A program made the position numbers and the translations under genes. The notes beneath the pieces were generated by a model that searched no databases, was not told the origin of the DNA, and worked only from the letters and a program-made list of their open reading frames with translations. This document shows positions 1-7,917 of a stretch of 32,012 nucleotides of DNA, one piece after another. The number at the start of each line of letters is the position of its first letter. Position 1 is the stretch's first letter. Location: the NCBI GenBank assembly GCA_964652975.1, contig CAZZCN010000033.1, positions 1-32,012 of the forward strand. The letters are read 5' to 3'. The DNA comes from CAZZCN01 sp964652975 (GTDB taxonomy: Bacteria > Bacillota > Clostridia > Saccharofermentanales > UBA5734).

Positions 1-408
1 CCTGTCCACGACGGTTGGTATTCCCAGTTTTCTGGTTTTTCCGTTTTCTTTGGGTATCTCTACCCTCCGTACGGGTTTTGGATGGTATTTACCATCCCGA
101 AGGGATTGCACAAGTTCCTTCTGGTTTTCTTTCAGGAAGGGTAGAAGTTCATCCACCTGCATTCCATCTATTCCACCTGCGCCTTTGTTCTTCTTTACCT
201 GCTTGTATGCTCGGCTTAGATTCTCATCGGTTAGAATTTGCTCAAGCAAGCCTTCCGTCTGCTTGTTCGTGTTGGTGATGTTGTTTTCAGTTATCCTTGG
301 TGACCCGCACACTTCCGCATATTCTTTCTGTTCCGCAGATACCATTTGCAGATAGTCTTCAAATTGAAGTTGTCTGTGCTTTACCTTGTCATTTCTGGTA
401 ACTTTCAT
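1..408 (-). CDS. ltrA: Group II intron-encoded reverse transcriptase/maturase, N-terminal part
   Basis: This open frame of 136 codons has no stop before the window edge. It starts at ATG 408, preceded by a strong AGGAGGTG ribosome binding site. After a variable region of about 50 residues come LLEQILTDENLSRAYKQVKK, the NKGAGGIDGM block and PVRRVEIPKENGKTRKLGIP, which are the RT-0 and RT-1 regions of group II intron reverse transcriptases. The family supports splicing of its host intron and retrohoming by target-primed reverse transcription. The catalytic YADD motif, maturase X domain and any endonuclease domain would lie beyond the left edge. No frameshift is seen in the visible part. Confidence 0.9.
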   Translation of the reverse strand, partial: MKVTRNDKVKHRQLQFEDYLQMVSAEQKEYAEVCGSPRITENNITNTNKQTEGLLEQILTDENLSRAYKQVKKNKGAGGIDGMQVDELLPFLKENQKELVQSLRDGKYHPKPVRRVEIPKENGKTRKLGIPTVVDR

Positions 409-809
409 TTACTTTTCACCTCCTCTGGTTCGCCCTTCCTTCCGTGTCATGACACTTCCGTACTATGGCATCTGCTGACTCCTCACGATAAATCTTGTTT
501 CAACCGAACTTCATACTCTGTTTCCGTTCGTTCGTGAGGTCTCCCACGGTAAGACGATTCACTTTCATTCCATGTACCCGCAACATTTACGCTCACACTT
601 CTGTGTAGCTTTTGGGCTTTGACTTGGAGTGCAGTCTTACCCAGTGTTTTGCGCCTGATGCTGTTCGTGTTCCTCAGGTCGGAACTTTGCCGCCGGCTTC
701 CTTCAGATTCCTTCTCACGATGGACACCCTTGCCTTGAGCTAATGGTTGGTTGCTACATTCCCCCATAACGGACTTTCACCGTCAAGTTAATCGCCATGC
801 GTGGCGCAC
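1..809 (-). mobile_element. Group II intron (probably class C), 5' part, runs off the left edge
   Basis: On the minus strand the sequence from 809 begins GTGCGCCACGCATGG, which fits the GUGYG group II 5' end, and continues with a long structured non-coding segment (about 409-809) before a reverse-transcriptase ORF. Internal blocks such as CTGAAGGAAGCCGGCGGCAA and GAGGAACACGAAC match, from memory, domain I of Eubacterium rectale-type group IIC introns. The 5' exon directly upstream is a perfect hairpin (817-840), the kind of target class IIC introns use. Domains V/VI and the 3' splice site lie outside the window, so completeness and activity cannot be judged. The 5' boundary is inferred from the consensus; GTGTG at 811 is a less likely alternative. 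Confidence 0.85.
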
Positions 810-816
810 ACTCGCT

Positions 817-840
817 GTCTGAATAATTTATTATTCAGAC
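817..840 (-). terminator. Perfect palindrome at the trpB stop codon, likely intron target hairpin
   Basis: The segments 817-827 (GTCTGAATAAT) and 830-840 (ATTATTCAGAC) form an 11-bp perfect stem with a 2-nt loop. The stem contains the last codons and stop of trpB. Seven nucleotides (AGCGAGT on the minus strand) separate it from the inferred intron 5' end. No U-tract remains next to it, which is expected if an intron entered just behind the hairpin. It may have been the original terminator, or only a hairpin recognised by the intron. Confidence 0.6.
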
Positions 841-2033
841 ATTTTCTCGCCTTTATATCTCGCAATAGCCGCAACATCCTTGTCCCCACGGCCGGACAGA
901 TTAACGATGATTATCTGGTCCTTGCTCATTTCCTTAGCTAGAATCATTGCATACGCGACAGCGTGGGCGGATTCAATCGCAGGAATAATTCCTTCGGTGC
1001 GTGACAGGTATTCGAAGGCCTCAACAGCCTGAACATCAGTTATAGGAATATATTCCGCTCTTTGGGAGTCGTGGAGGTTTGCGTGTTCCGGTCCGATTCC
1101 CGGGTAGTCAAGTCCGGCGGAAATAGAGTAGACTGGTGCGATCTGTCCGTATTCATCCTGACAGAAGTAGGATTTCATTCCGTGAAAAATGCCGACACTT
1201 CCTTTTGCAATCGTTGCCGCGTGAAGTGCAGTTTCAACGCCTTTTCCGGCGGCTTCACAACCAATCAGCCGGACTTCCTGGTCTTCAATAAAATGATAAA
1301 AAGCACCGATTGCATTACTTCCGCCACCGACGCAGGCAATAACCGCATCCGGAAGCCTGCCTTCCTTTTCGAGAATCTGCTGCCTTGCCTCAAGGCTTAT
1401 GACACTTTGAAAATCACGGACAATCTGTGGAAAAGGGTGAGGCCCCATAACAGAACCAAGAACATAGTGTGTATCTGCAACCCTTGTTGTCCATTCGCGC
1501 ATAGTTTCATTGACAGCATCCTTTAAAGTCATCGTACCGCTGGTCACAACATGAACCTTGGCCCCAAGGAGCTTCATACGATAAACGTTCAAAGCCTGTC
1601 TGTCCGTATCCTCCTTGCCCATGAAAATCTCGCATTCAAGACCCATCAAAGCCGCCGCGGTAGCTGTCGCAACACCGTGTTGGCCAGCGCCGGTCTCAGC
1701 TATAACACGCGTCTTGCCCATCTTTTTTGCCAGCAGAACCTGACCCAGTACATTATTTATTTTGTGTGAACCTGTGTGGTTCAGGTCTTCGCGTTTGAGA
1801 TAGATTTTTGCACCGCCAAGATCCTCGGTCATTTTACGGGCAAAATACAGTCTGGACGGGCGCCCAGCGTATTCGTTTAAAAGCTCGGAAAGCTCATTTT
1901 GGAACCCGGAGTCGTTTTTGTAAAAATCATACGCAGTCTCAAGCTCGATTACTGCATTCATCAAAGTCTCTGGAATGTATTGGCCTCCGTGAATCCCGTA
2001 TCTGCCCTTTTTCTTTCCTTTTTCATTGGTCAT
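831..2033 (-). CDS. trpB: Tryptophan synthase beta chain
   Basis: The protein has 400 residues, the usual TrpB length. It condenses indole with L-serine to give L-tryptophan using pyridoxal phosphate, normally as an alpha2-beta2 complex with TrpA. The PLP lysine lies in the HTGSHKINN motif (K91). The phosphate-binding loop GGGSNAIG is near residue 240 and the GIGPEH segment further on. The start at 2033 has a GGGAG ribosome binding site. It is the last trp gene in the window; trpC-trpF lies 246 bp upstream, a wide gap for this operon that holds a repeat element. trpA, which usually follows directly, is not seen; a hairpin and group II intron occupy that place. Confidence 0.97.
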   Translation of the reverse strand: MTNEKGKKKGRYGIHGGQYIPETLMNAVIELETAYDFYKNDSGFQNELSELLNEYAGRPSRLYFARKMTEDLGGAKIYLKREDLNHTGSHKINNVLGQVLLAKKMGKTRVIAETGAGQHGVATATAAALMGLECEIFMGKEDTDRQALNVYRMKLLGAKVHVVTSGTMTLKDAVNETMREWTTRVADTHYVLGSVMGPHPFPQIVRDFQSVISLEARQQILEKEGRLPDAVIACVGGGSNAIGAFYHFIEDQEVRLIGCEAAGKGVETALHAATIAKGSVGIFHGMKSYFCQDEYGQIAPVYSISAGLDYPGIGPEHANLHDSQRAEYIPITDVQAVEAFEYLSRTEGIIPAIESAHAVAYAMILAKEMSKDQIIIVNLSGRGDKDVAAIARYKGEKMSE

Positions 2034-2111
2034 ATCAATATCTCCCTTCGAATTACTAATTTTGAAAATGAAAACTAGTTAATTTCAAAATTCAAAATAG
2101 TAAATTGTAAT

Positions 2112-2214
2112 ATTATAGCGTTTTGAATTAAGTTATATATGTGCCATCAAAACGCATTCGGCAAACTATTTATTAGTATTTTCAATTATATAACATAAAT
2201 AAGTTTGCTATATA
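2112..2214 (-). repeat. Two-hairpin repeat, copy A, between trpCF and trpB
   Basis: Read on the minus strand (sense to trpB), GCAAACTTATTTA (2208-2196) pairs with TAAATAGTTTGC (2172-2161) with one bulge. After a 5-nt linker, GCGTTTTGA (2155-2147) pairs with TCAAAACGC (2126-2118). TATA flanks both ends, so a closing stem and three-way junction are possible. The segment AAATAGTTTGCCGAATGCGTTTTGATG recurs with one mismatch in copy B (7841-7866), and TATATAGCAAACTTATTT recurs exactly in copy C near 25814. It ends about 80 bp before the trpB start. The rest of the 246-bp gap is AT-rich with no other feature seen. Confidence 0.7.
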
Positions 2215-2279
2215 TAATTCTAATCTTACTCTTCTTACAAATGCCAATTTTGTATCTAGATTGTGACTTGGTTCGTCTG

Positions 2280-3980
2280 CTACATCTTTCTGACCATTTT
2301 TACTATATCATTGATTTTCTGTCTGTCCTTGATGCCGTTTGTCTCGACCCCACTGCTTATATCGACACAAAAGGGAGCTGCAACGGAAATAGCCTTTTCA
2401 ATATTGTCGATATTAAGCCCCCCGGCTAGAAAGAAAGGCTTTTCGTAGTTTCTGACAAGTTCCCAGTTAAATGACTCACCTGTACCGCCATAAGCACTTT
2501 CGCTGAAAGTGTCGAAAAGGGGGAAGTCGATCAAATCAGACAGTTTTGAAGGAAAAAGCAAAGAATTTGGTTTTTGAGAATCGGCTTCATTATCAATATT
2601 TTCGGAATTTGCAAAATCATTAGTCAATGCAGTATTTTCATTTGGCGATGCTAAATCAACACTCTGCGACTTTAAGATTTCACTATTTGGATTTGTTTTA
2701 TTGGCAGGAGTTGATTTTACTCTGAACGCCTTTATTATTGGCTTTGAGATTGATATTTTAAGCTGGCGTATGTACTCTTCGTCTTCGTCGCCATGCAGTT
2801 GGATAATGTCTATTACTCCGACAGTGCAGCACTTTTTGATAAAATCAACATCTTCGTTTACAAAAACGCCTACGGCTTTTATCCGCTTGTCCAGCTCCGC
2901 CTTAAGGAGATAAGCCCTGTTAAAATCCACATGGCGCTTTCCTTTGGCAAAAACGAAGCCTATAAAGTCTGGCATTGCCTCGTTCACATATCCGATATCC
3001 TTGAAACTTTTTATTCCACAGATTTTGATTTTTGTCGGAGCAAAAGCGCTTGAAAGATTAGTGGAACGGCATTTGTCTAAAACATGAGAAGCAGAGGAAT
3101 TAACTGAATTATTTGATTTGTATCTGCTATGGGGAATAGCATCACAATGGGAGCCATCGTTAGTGACTGATGCATCAGAATGCTTTGCTTGTATGGAGCC
3201 GCTGGACTTTTCACCTCTCAAGTTAGCAAGTTCGGACTTGATGTCTTTGCTTTTCATAAGCGTTTCACCGATAAGAACAGCATCGGCGCCGACCTCGCGT
3301 AGTTTGGCTATATCCTCCGAAGTGCCAATCCCGCTCTCGGATACGAAGAGGACACTATCCGGCACGAACTTTCGCAAGGTAATGCTGTTTTGGATATCAA
3401 TCGTAAAAGTACTTAGATTACGGTTGTTGATGCCTATTATTCTTGCTCCAGCTTCGAGTGCCATAAGAACTTCACGTTCGGTATGAGCCTCCACAAGGCA
3501 CGAAATTCCAAGGCTGTCTGCCAATTTTATGAACTCGCGCATTTTGGCAACGCTCAACACCGAGCAGATCAACAAAATGGCATCAGCGCCAATTGCGCTT
3601 GCCTCATGGATCTGGTACTCGTCGACAATAAAATCCTTCTGCAAAACGGGAATTGAGACCTGTGCTTTGATCTGCCGAAGATACTCTACGCTCCCCTTGA
3701 AAAAATCAGGCTCGGTCAGCACGGAAATCGCTGCAGCACCTGCCTCTTCATACTCACGCGCTATCTCCAGAAAAGGAAAATCCATGGAAAGCACACCTTT
3801 TGAAGGGGAGGCTTTTTTGACTTCGCAGATGAAGGAGATATCCTTTTGCTTTAGCGCCTTTTCAAACGAAAATGGTCTGCTGTTAATCCTCGATTGTGAT
3901 TTCAGTTCCTGCAAGGAGACTTTTTGCTTTGCATTTTCAACGCGGAGCCTGGTAGCATATACTATTTTTTCTAGAATCAT
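2280..3980 (-). CDS. trpC: Indole-3-glycerol-phosphate synthase / phosphoribosylanthranilate isomerase fusion
   Basis: This is a bifunctional protein of about 566 residues catalysing the third and fourth steps of tryptophan synthesis after anthranilate. The N-terminal TrpC barrel (about 1-260) shows CEVKKASPSKG, LQKDFIVDEYQI, LVEAHTE, GINNRNLSTF and SESGIG. A Ser/Asn-rich linker (about 260-325) leads to the TrpF barrel, with ICGIK (catalytic Cys), the IQLHGDE strand and DTFSESAYGGTG (catalytic Asp). TrpF carries a polar, low-complexity insertion of about 50 residues between AFRVKS and the SKLSDLIDFPLFDTF strand. ATG 3980 is preferred because AAAGGGATGG lies upstream of it; the ATG at 3992 abuts that site. 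An E. coli-like TrpC-TrpF fusion is known, but the insertion is unusual. Confidence 0.93.
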   Translation of the reverse strand: MILEKIVYATRLRVENAKQKVSLQELKSQSRINSRPFSFEKALKQKDISFICEVKKASPSKGVLSMDFPFLEIAREYEEAGAAAISVLTEPDFFKGSVEYLRQIKAQVSIPVLQKDFIVDEYQIHEASAIGADAILLICSVLSVAKMREFIKLADSLGISCLVEAHTEREVLMALEAGARIIGINNRNLSTFTIDIQNSITLRKFVPDSVLFVSESGIGTSEDIAKLREVGADAVLIGETLMKSKDIKSELANLRGEKSSGSIQAKHSDASVTNDGSHCDAIPHSRYKSNNSVNSSASHVLDKCRSTNLSSAFAPTKIKICGIKSFKDIGYVNEAMPDFIGFVFAKGKRHVDFNRAYLLKAELDKRIKAVGVFVNEDVDFIKKCCTVGVIDIIQLHGDEDEEYIRQLKISISKPIIKAFRVKSTPANKTNPNSEILKSQSVDLASPNENTALTNDFANSENIDNEADSQKPNSLLFPSKLSDLIDFPLFDTFSESAYGGTGESFNWELVRNYEKPFFLAGGLNIDNIEKAISVAAPFCVDISSGVETNGIKDRQKINDIVKMVRKM

Positions 3981-4078
3981 TAATATGACCATCCCTTTCT
4001 CAAAGTTGTGGAATGTTTTGGGCGTTTCGGTGTAAGCCGAATTTTAAGTCGCGGTGTGACCGAAAAGCACAAAACTTT

Positions 4079-5098
4079 TCACTCTTTCTCAATTTCATTT
4101 GTAAGTCGAATAAAATCTTCAAGTAGTTTCTTTGCCTTGCCGCTGTCAATAATATTTTCAGCCATTTTGACGCATTCGCGAAGCGTGCTGTTGTTGTTGG
4201 ACATGTAAAGACAGAGAGCGGAGTTTAAAACAACAACGTCGCGTTTCGGACCTTTTTCGCCGTCCAGGATACGAATCGCTATCTCTGCGTTTTCCACCGG
4301 ATCGCCGCCGATCAGCTCTTTTAGCTCGCATCGGGCAAACCCCAGCTGCTCGGGTGTCAGGAAAAAACTGTTGATTCTTCCTCCGGAAACTTCACAAATC
4401 GTGGTTGTGTTGCAAAGGGTGACCTCATCAAGCCCGTCGTGTCCGTGAACCACCATGGCTCTTTTTACCCCGAGATTTAAAAGCACATTGGCAAGAGGCT
4501 CTACGAGATTTTCATCGTAAACGCCGAGAAGCTGCATATTTGCACCTGCCGGATTTGAAAGCGGCCCCAGAATATTAAAAATTGTCCTGACACCCAACTC
4601 ACGCCTAACCGGAGCGGCATATTTCATAGACGCGTGGTAGGTGGGGGCGAACATGAAACAAATTCCGAGGGATTTCAATATTTTTTCGCTCTGGTGCGCA
4701 CTCAGGTCGATTTTGACACCTAAAGCCTCCAGCAAATCGGCACTGCCACAACGGCTGGAAACACTTCGATTGCCGTGTTTTGCGACCTGAACTCCACCCG
4801 CAGCTATAACAAGGGCGGCAATGGTGGAGATGTTGAATGTAGATACTTCGTCGCCTCCGGTTCCGACAATATCAAGAACGTCGGTCTCGTGAGTAAGCTT
4901 CGTGCATTTTTCCCTCATGACCATGGCGCAGGCTGTGATCTCATCGATCGTCTCGCCCTTTAACCTCATGGCTGTCAGGAAAGATGCTATCTGCGCGTTG
5001 GTGGCGTTGCCCTCCATGATTTCCATCATTACGTCGCGGGTGGTCTCGAGTGAAAGATTGTTACCGTTTAAAAGTTCGTAAATTGCTGATTTAATCAT
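4079..5098 (-). CDS. trpD: Anthranilate phosphoribosyltransferase
   Basis: The protein has 339 residues, standard for TrpD. It transfers phosphoribose from PRPP to anthranilate. The PRPP-binding loop VGTGGDEVSTFNIST is near residue 80, followed by KHGNRSVSSRCGSADLLEALG and the NILGPLSNPA segment. The ATG overlaps the trpG stop by 4 nt (ATGA), so translation is probably coupled to trpG, whose product supplies ammonia for anthranilate formation. The downstream gap to the trpC-trpF start is about 100 bp with no clear feature. Here trpG and trpD are separate genes, unlike the fused enterobacterial arrangement. Confidence 0.97.
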   Translation of the reverse strand: MIKSAIYELLNGNNLSLETTRDVMMEIMEGNATNAQIASFLTAMRLKGETIDEITACAMVMREKCTKLTHETDVLDIVGTGGDEVSTFNISTIAALVIAAGGVQVAKHGNRSVSSRCGSADLLEALGVKIDLSAHQSEKILKSLGICFMFAPTYHASMKYAAPVRRELGVRTIFNILGPLSNPAGANMQLLGVYDENLVEPLANVLLNLGVKRAMVVHGHDGLDEVTLCNTTTICEVSGGRINSFFLTPEQLGFARCELKELIGGDPVENAEIAIRILDGEKGPKRDVVVLNSALCLYMSNNNSTLRECVKMAENIIDSGKAKKLLEDFIRLTNEIEKE

Positions 5099-5676
5099 TG
5101 CAGTTCACCTCCGATTTTAAGGAAATTCGCAATTATTATGTCCCCGTTTTTGGTCAGAATAGACTCCGGGTGGAATTGGACGCCGAAAATGTCGTAATCC
5201 CTGTGTTTTACACCCATCACTTCGCCGTCATCATCCTCGGCAATGACCAGAATACTGTCCGGCAAGGACTCCCTTTTGGCACAAAGCGAGTGATATCTGG
5301 CTCCTTCGATTATAGGAGGCAGTCCGTGAAAAACTGGGCTGCCGTTGGCTATGTGAATCGTGCTCTTTTTGCCGTGCATAAGGGTTCTGGCGTAAGTTAT
5401 CTCTCCGCCGAAAACTTCACAGATTGCCTGATGTCCCAGGCAGACACCCAGAATTGGCACCTTGCCCTTGAAATAGAAAATCGCCTCTTCGCAAATACCT
5501 GCATCCTTGGGACGTCCGGGTCCCGGTGAAATGACAATGTGCGACGGACTCAGTGCCTCAATTTGTTCTAGCGTCAATTCGTCATTCCGTATAACTTTTA
5601 TATCCGGGTTGATCGCTCCTATATACTGATATAGGTTATACGAAAAACTGTCGTAATTATCGATTAAAAGTATCAT
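5095..5676 (-). CDS. trpG: Anthranilate synthase glutamine amidotransferase subunit
   Basis: This 193-residue class I glutamine amidotransferase releases ammonia from glutamine for TrpE. The nucleophile is C79 in GVCLGHQAI, and the His/Glu pair lies in VQFHPESI near the C terminus. The oxyanion-loop region SPGPGRPKDAG is intact. The start at 5676 follows an AGGAGG-like site (GGAGGTTTAACATG). The gene lies 123 bp after trpE and overlaps trpD by 4 nt. A PabA role shared with folate synthesis is possible in some bacteria, but placement in the trp operon favours TrpG. Confidence 0.96.
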   Translation of the reverse strand: MILLIDNYDSFSYNLYQYIGAINPDIKVIRNDELTLEQIEALSPSHIVISPGPGRPKDAGICEEAIFYFKGKVPILGVCLGHQAICEVFGGEITYARTLMHGKKSTIHIANGSPVFHGLPPIIEGARYHSLCAKRESLPDSILVIAEDDDGEVMGVKHRDYDIFGVQFHPESILTKNGDIIIANFLKIGGELQ

Positions 5677-5799
5677 GTTAAACCTCCTGAATACTTCTGC
5701 TTAATCTATTTTGTATCAAAATCTTATGTGGTGTTAATTCTTGTAGTAATAAATATCAAACATTTCATATCCAAACTCTGCCAAAATCTGTTTACCTAA

Positions 5800-7284
5800 T
5801 CATCCTTCAACGTCCCTTGAGATTTTGATTGCATCCATCATTGCATTTGCCTTGTTTATGCACTCCTGGTATTCGCTTTCAGGGTCACTGTCTGCCACTA
5901 TTCCGGCACCGGCCTGTACATATATTTTGTCGGCCTTTTTTGCCGCCATCCTTATTGCTATGCAAAGGTCCATATTTCCTGCAAAATCTATATACCCGAT
6001 GGCTCCGCCGTATATTCCGCGCTTATGGCCTTCGAGTTCATTGATTATCTCACAAGCGCGGATTTTGGGTGCTCCGGACAATGTGCCGGCGGGCAGAACA
6101 GAAGACAGAGCATCAAACTGGTCCAACTCTTTTCTGAGGGTTCCTGTCACAGTCGATGCTATGTGCGAAACATGTGAAAATCTTAGCACCTTTTGATATT
6201 CATCGACCTTTACAGAACCGAATTCGCTTATCTTACCGAGATCGTTGCGCCCAAGGTCGACCAGCATATTGTGCTCGGCCAGCTCCTTTTCATTTTTAAG
6301 AAGAGCAGATATGAATTTTTCGTCTTCGGCATCGTCTTTGCCGCGCGGACAGGTTCCAGCAATCGGGAAGGTCGACAGCTTGCCGTCTTTTAACGAAAGC
6401 AATGTTTCAGGTGACGCTCCTGCTACCTGGATATCAGCAAAACTCATATAGAACATATAGGGAGAAGGATTGATGGTTCGGAGTGCGCGGTATGTCGATA
6501 GCAAATCTCCATCGAACAAAGCCTCGGAACGGTTTGAGATAACCGCCTGAAAAATATCGCCCTCATGGATATAATCCTTCACCTTGTCCACCATTTTGCA
6601 GTACTGTTCCTTTGAGAAAAGAGGGGAGAAGTCCGACAAAAGCGACGATTCGTACTTTTGGGAAGCCTTTTCAGATTTGACGATGCCCTCCATTTCCTTA
6701 AGTGCCACAACACCCGAGATATAACTGTTTTCAAAATCCGCAGTCTTGATATTGACTATCAGCAATATTTTCTGCCTTAAATGGTCAAACACAATAACCT
6801 TGTCAAAAAGCATCAGATTGAGATCGTCAAATCCGGCATCGTTTATGTTGGCAAGTTTCAAGGATTTTTCAGAGTACTTAAGGTAGTCATAAGAAATATA
6901 CCCCACGAATCCTCCGGTAAAAGGAGGCATCGTGTCAAGTCGCGGACTTTTATATTCACCCATGATTTTGCGCAGAACATCGTTTGGNNNNNNNNNNNNN
7001 NNNNNNNNNNNNNNNNNNNNNNNNNNNNNNNNNNNNNNNNNNNNNNNNNNNNNNNNNNNNNNNNNNNNNNNNNNNNNNNNNNNNNNNTACCCGAGAAAAG
7101 AATACCTGCCCCATTTTTCACCGCCCTCCACACTTTCAAGCAGATAGCACTTGTCGCTCTTTGCCTTCAAGGCTCTAAGCACCTCGATTGGTGTCTTGAT
7201 ATCTGAATAAAGCTCAAGACATATCGGAATTATAGTGTTTCCTTCACACAGAGCCCTTGCTTCGTCCATTGCCGGTCTGATCAT
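5800..7284 (-). CDS. trpE: Anthranilate synthase component I (interrupted by an assembly gap)
   Basis: TrpE converts chorismate to anthranilate with ammonia from TrpG, the committed and feedback-regulated step. The N-terminal part carries LLESVEGGEKWGRYSFLG, including the LLES motif linked to tryptophan feedback inhibition. The chorismate-binding C-terminal half carries DLGRNDLG, PAGTLSGAPK and GIYGGAIGYID. 100 N (6988-7087) replace about 34 codons after SFLG, which is about the length relatives have there, so the gap is probably near true size. Frame is kept on both sides. ATG 7284 is chosen because GGAGG lies 8 nt upstream; the ATG at 7290 is too close to it. It is first in the operon behind the T-box leader. 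Confidence 0.96.
   Translation of the reverse strand: MIRPAMDEARALCEGNTIIPICLELYSDIKTPIEVLRALKAKSDKCYLLESVEGGEKWGRYSFLGXXXXXXXXXXXXXXXXXXXXXXXXXXXXXXXXXXPNDVLRKIMGEYKSPRLDTMPPFTGGFVGYISYDYLKYSEKSLKLANINDAGFDDLNLMLFDKVIVFDHLRQKILLIVNIKTADFENSYISGVVALKEMEGIVKSEKASQKYESSLLSDFSPLFSKEQYCKMVDKVKDYIHEGDIFQAVISNRSEALFDGDLLSTYRALRTINPSPYMFYMSFADIQVAGASPETLLSLKDGKLSTFPIAGTCPRGKDDAEDEKFISALLKNEKELAEHNMLVDLGRNDLGKISEFGSVKVDEYQKVLRFSHVSHIASTVTGTLRKELDQFDALSSVLPAGTLSGAPKIRACEIINELEGHKRGIYGGAIGYIDFAGNMDLCIAIRMAAKKADKIYVQAGAGIVADSDPESEYQECINKANAMMDAIKISRDVEG
6988..7087. other. Assembly gap of 100 N inside trpE
   Basis: A run of exactly 100 N, probably a scaffolding placeholder of unspecified true length. 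Both flanks are good trpE sequence in the same frame, so the gene is probably intact in the organism. Confidence 0.98.
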
Positions 7285-7328
7285 TTTCATTACCTCCTTT
7301 TGTTTTTCATTCTATTGTTTTTCGATTT

Positions 7329-7380
7329 TAAAAAAACAAAAACACCCGCCCGCGACAAAAAATTTGTCAAGGACGAGTGC
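7329..7380 (-). terminator. Intrinsic terminator of the trp T-box
   Basis: On the minus strand CACTCGTCC pairs with GGGCGGGTG (two G-U pairs), and inside this GACAAA pairs with TTTGTC. The hairpin (about 7343-7379) is followed by TTTTTGTTTTTTT. It lies just after the T-box sequence and about 45 nt before the trpE start, the expected place for the regulated terminator. Confidence 0.9.
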
Positions 7381-7625
7381 TTATAAATAGTTCACCCGTG
7401 GTACCACCTTGGATTTGCAGGACATTACATCTTGCACACTCAGCAGAATACTGTCATATTCCTCACATTCACGTATGCGTCACGTCACAGAATACTTGGG
7501 AAAAATATAAAATCCCTTTGACCCGTGCCCTCCGTGGTCCATTTGATACTCTGCGTTGTGCGAGGCTCTCATCTCTCCTCACTCTCTGTGACTGCACAAA
7601 TACCGTTATCTCCACATCATCGGTT
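7329..7625 (-). promoter_or_regulatory. Tryptophan-specific T-box riboswitch leader
   Basis: On the minus strand the leader contains the T-box sequence AAGGTGGTACCACGGGT (about 7395-7411) that pairs with the tRNA acceptor end. Upstream is a stem I region with AGAGAGTGAGGAGAGATGAGA, and a specifier candidate TGG followed by ACC (7541-7539). UGG is the tryptophan codon, which fits the trpE gene downstream. Uncharged tRNA-Trp would bind and favour the antiterminator over the terminator at 7343-7380, switching the operon on when tryptophan is scarce. No trp leader peptide or TRAP-type repeats were seen. Confidence 0.93.
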
Positions 7626-7648
7626 TAGCGGTTATTAAGTTTTACTCG

Positions 7649-7677
7649 ATTTTAGACCCGAATCCGGATTTTGTCAA
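7649..7677 (-). promoter_or_regulatory. Sigma-A promoter of the trp operon
   Basis: Minus-strand TTGACA (7677-7672) is followed after exactly 17 bp by TAAAAT (7654-7649). Transcription would start near 7642, just upstream of the T-box stem I region. The -35 box is a perfect consensus, so control is probably mainly by the T-box rather than by initiation. Confidence 0.88.
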
Positions 7678-7731
7678 TAGGGAGATTTTTATAATGCTTG
7701 ACATCGAAATAGAGAGAACGCATCAGTAAAG

Positions 7732-7785
7732 TTTACATAAAATTTATAATTGCATTATCATTACATAATAATGTGCCCCTATAAT
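7732..7785 (+). promoter_or_regulatory. Pho-box-like promoter 1 (phospholipase-like gene 1)
   Basis: Hexamers TTTACA (7732), TTTATA (7743), ATTATC (7754) and ATAATA (7765) are spaced exactly 11 bp apart, and TATAAT lies at 7780. No consensus -35 is present, as expected for activator-dependent promoters. The layout aligns without gaps to 11597-11650 and 20147-20200. Direct TT(A/T)ACA-like repeats with 11-bp phasing are the known form of PhoP/PhoB boxes in Firmicutes; assignment to such a regulator is inference. Confidence 0.72.
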
Positions 7786-7803
7786 GGAGACAGAGGTAAT
7801 AAA

Positions 7804-7896
7804 GGCAAACCGATGTGTGTTATATATTTATGAAGACACAAATAGTTTGCCAAATGCGTTTTGATGTCATATCTGTGTGCAACATATTCAAACCGC
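7804..7896 (+). repeat. Two-hairpin repeat, copy B, in the leader of phospholipase-like gene 1
   Basis: GGCAAAC (7804-7810) pairs with GTTTGCC (7845-7851). After a 4-nt linker, GCGTTTTGA (7856-7864) pairs with TCAAACCGC (7888-7896) with one G-U pair. The order, spacing and part of the sequence match copy A upstream of trpB. It would begin about 12 nt after the predicted transcription start and end about 22 nt before the start codon. It may be a leader RNA structure (stability or regulation) or a small mobile repeat. Confidence 0.68.
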
Positions 7897-7917
7897 AATA
7901 CATAAGGGAGGGTATTA

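Noticed and set aside
483..767. Open frame of 94 codons on the minus strand
   Set aside because: It lies within the structured non-coding 5' part of the group II intron, with no ribosome binding site and no protein-like pattern.
2112..2214. Integron attC-like site
   Set aside because: Paired arms are present, but no integrase or cassette array is seen and the arms do not carry convincing core sites; the leader-sense orientation fits a leader repeat better.
7698..7726. TTGACA at 7698 as -35 of the phospholipase-like gene
   Set aside because: No -10 lies 16-18 bp downstream (7721-7726 reads CATCAG); the phased-repeat promoter with TATAAT at 7780 is better.
7804..7896. c-di-GMP (GEMM) riboswitch, suggested by GGCAAACC
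   Set aside because: Only that short word matches; the rest of the GEMM consensus is absent, and the same region matches the repeat upstream of trpB.
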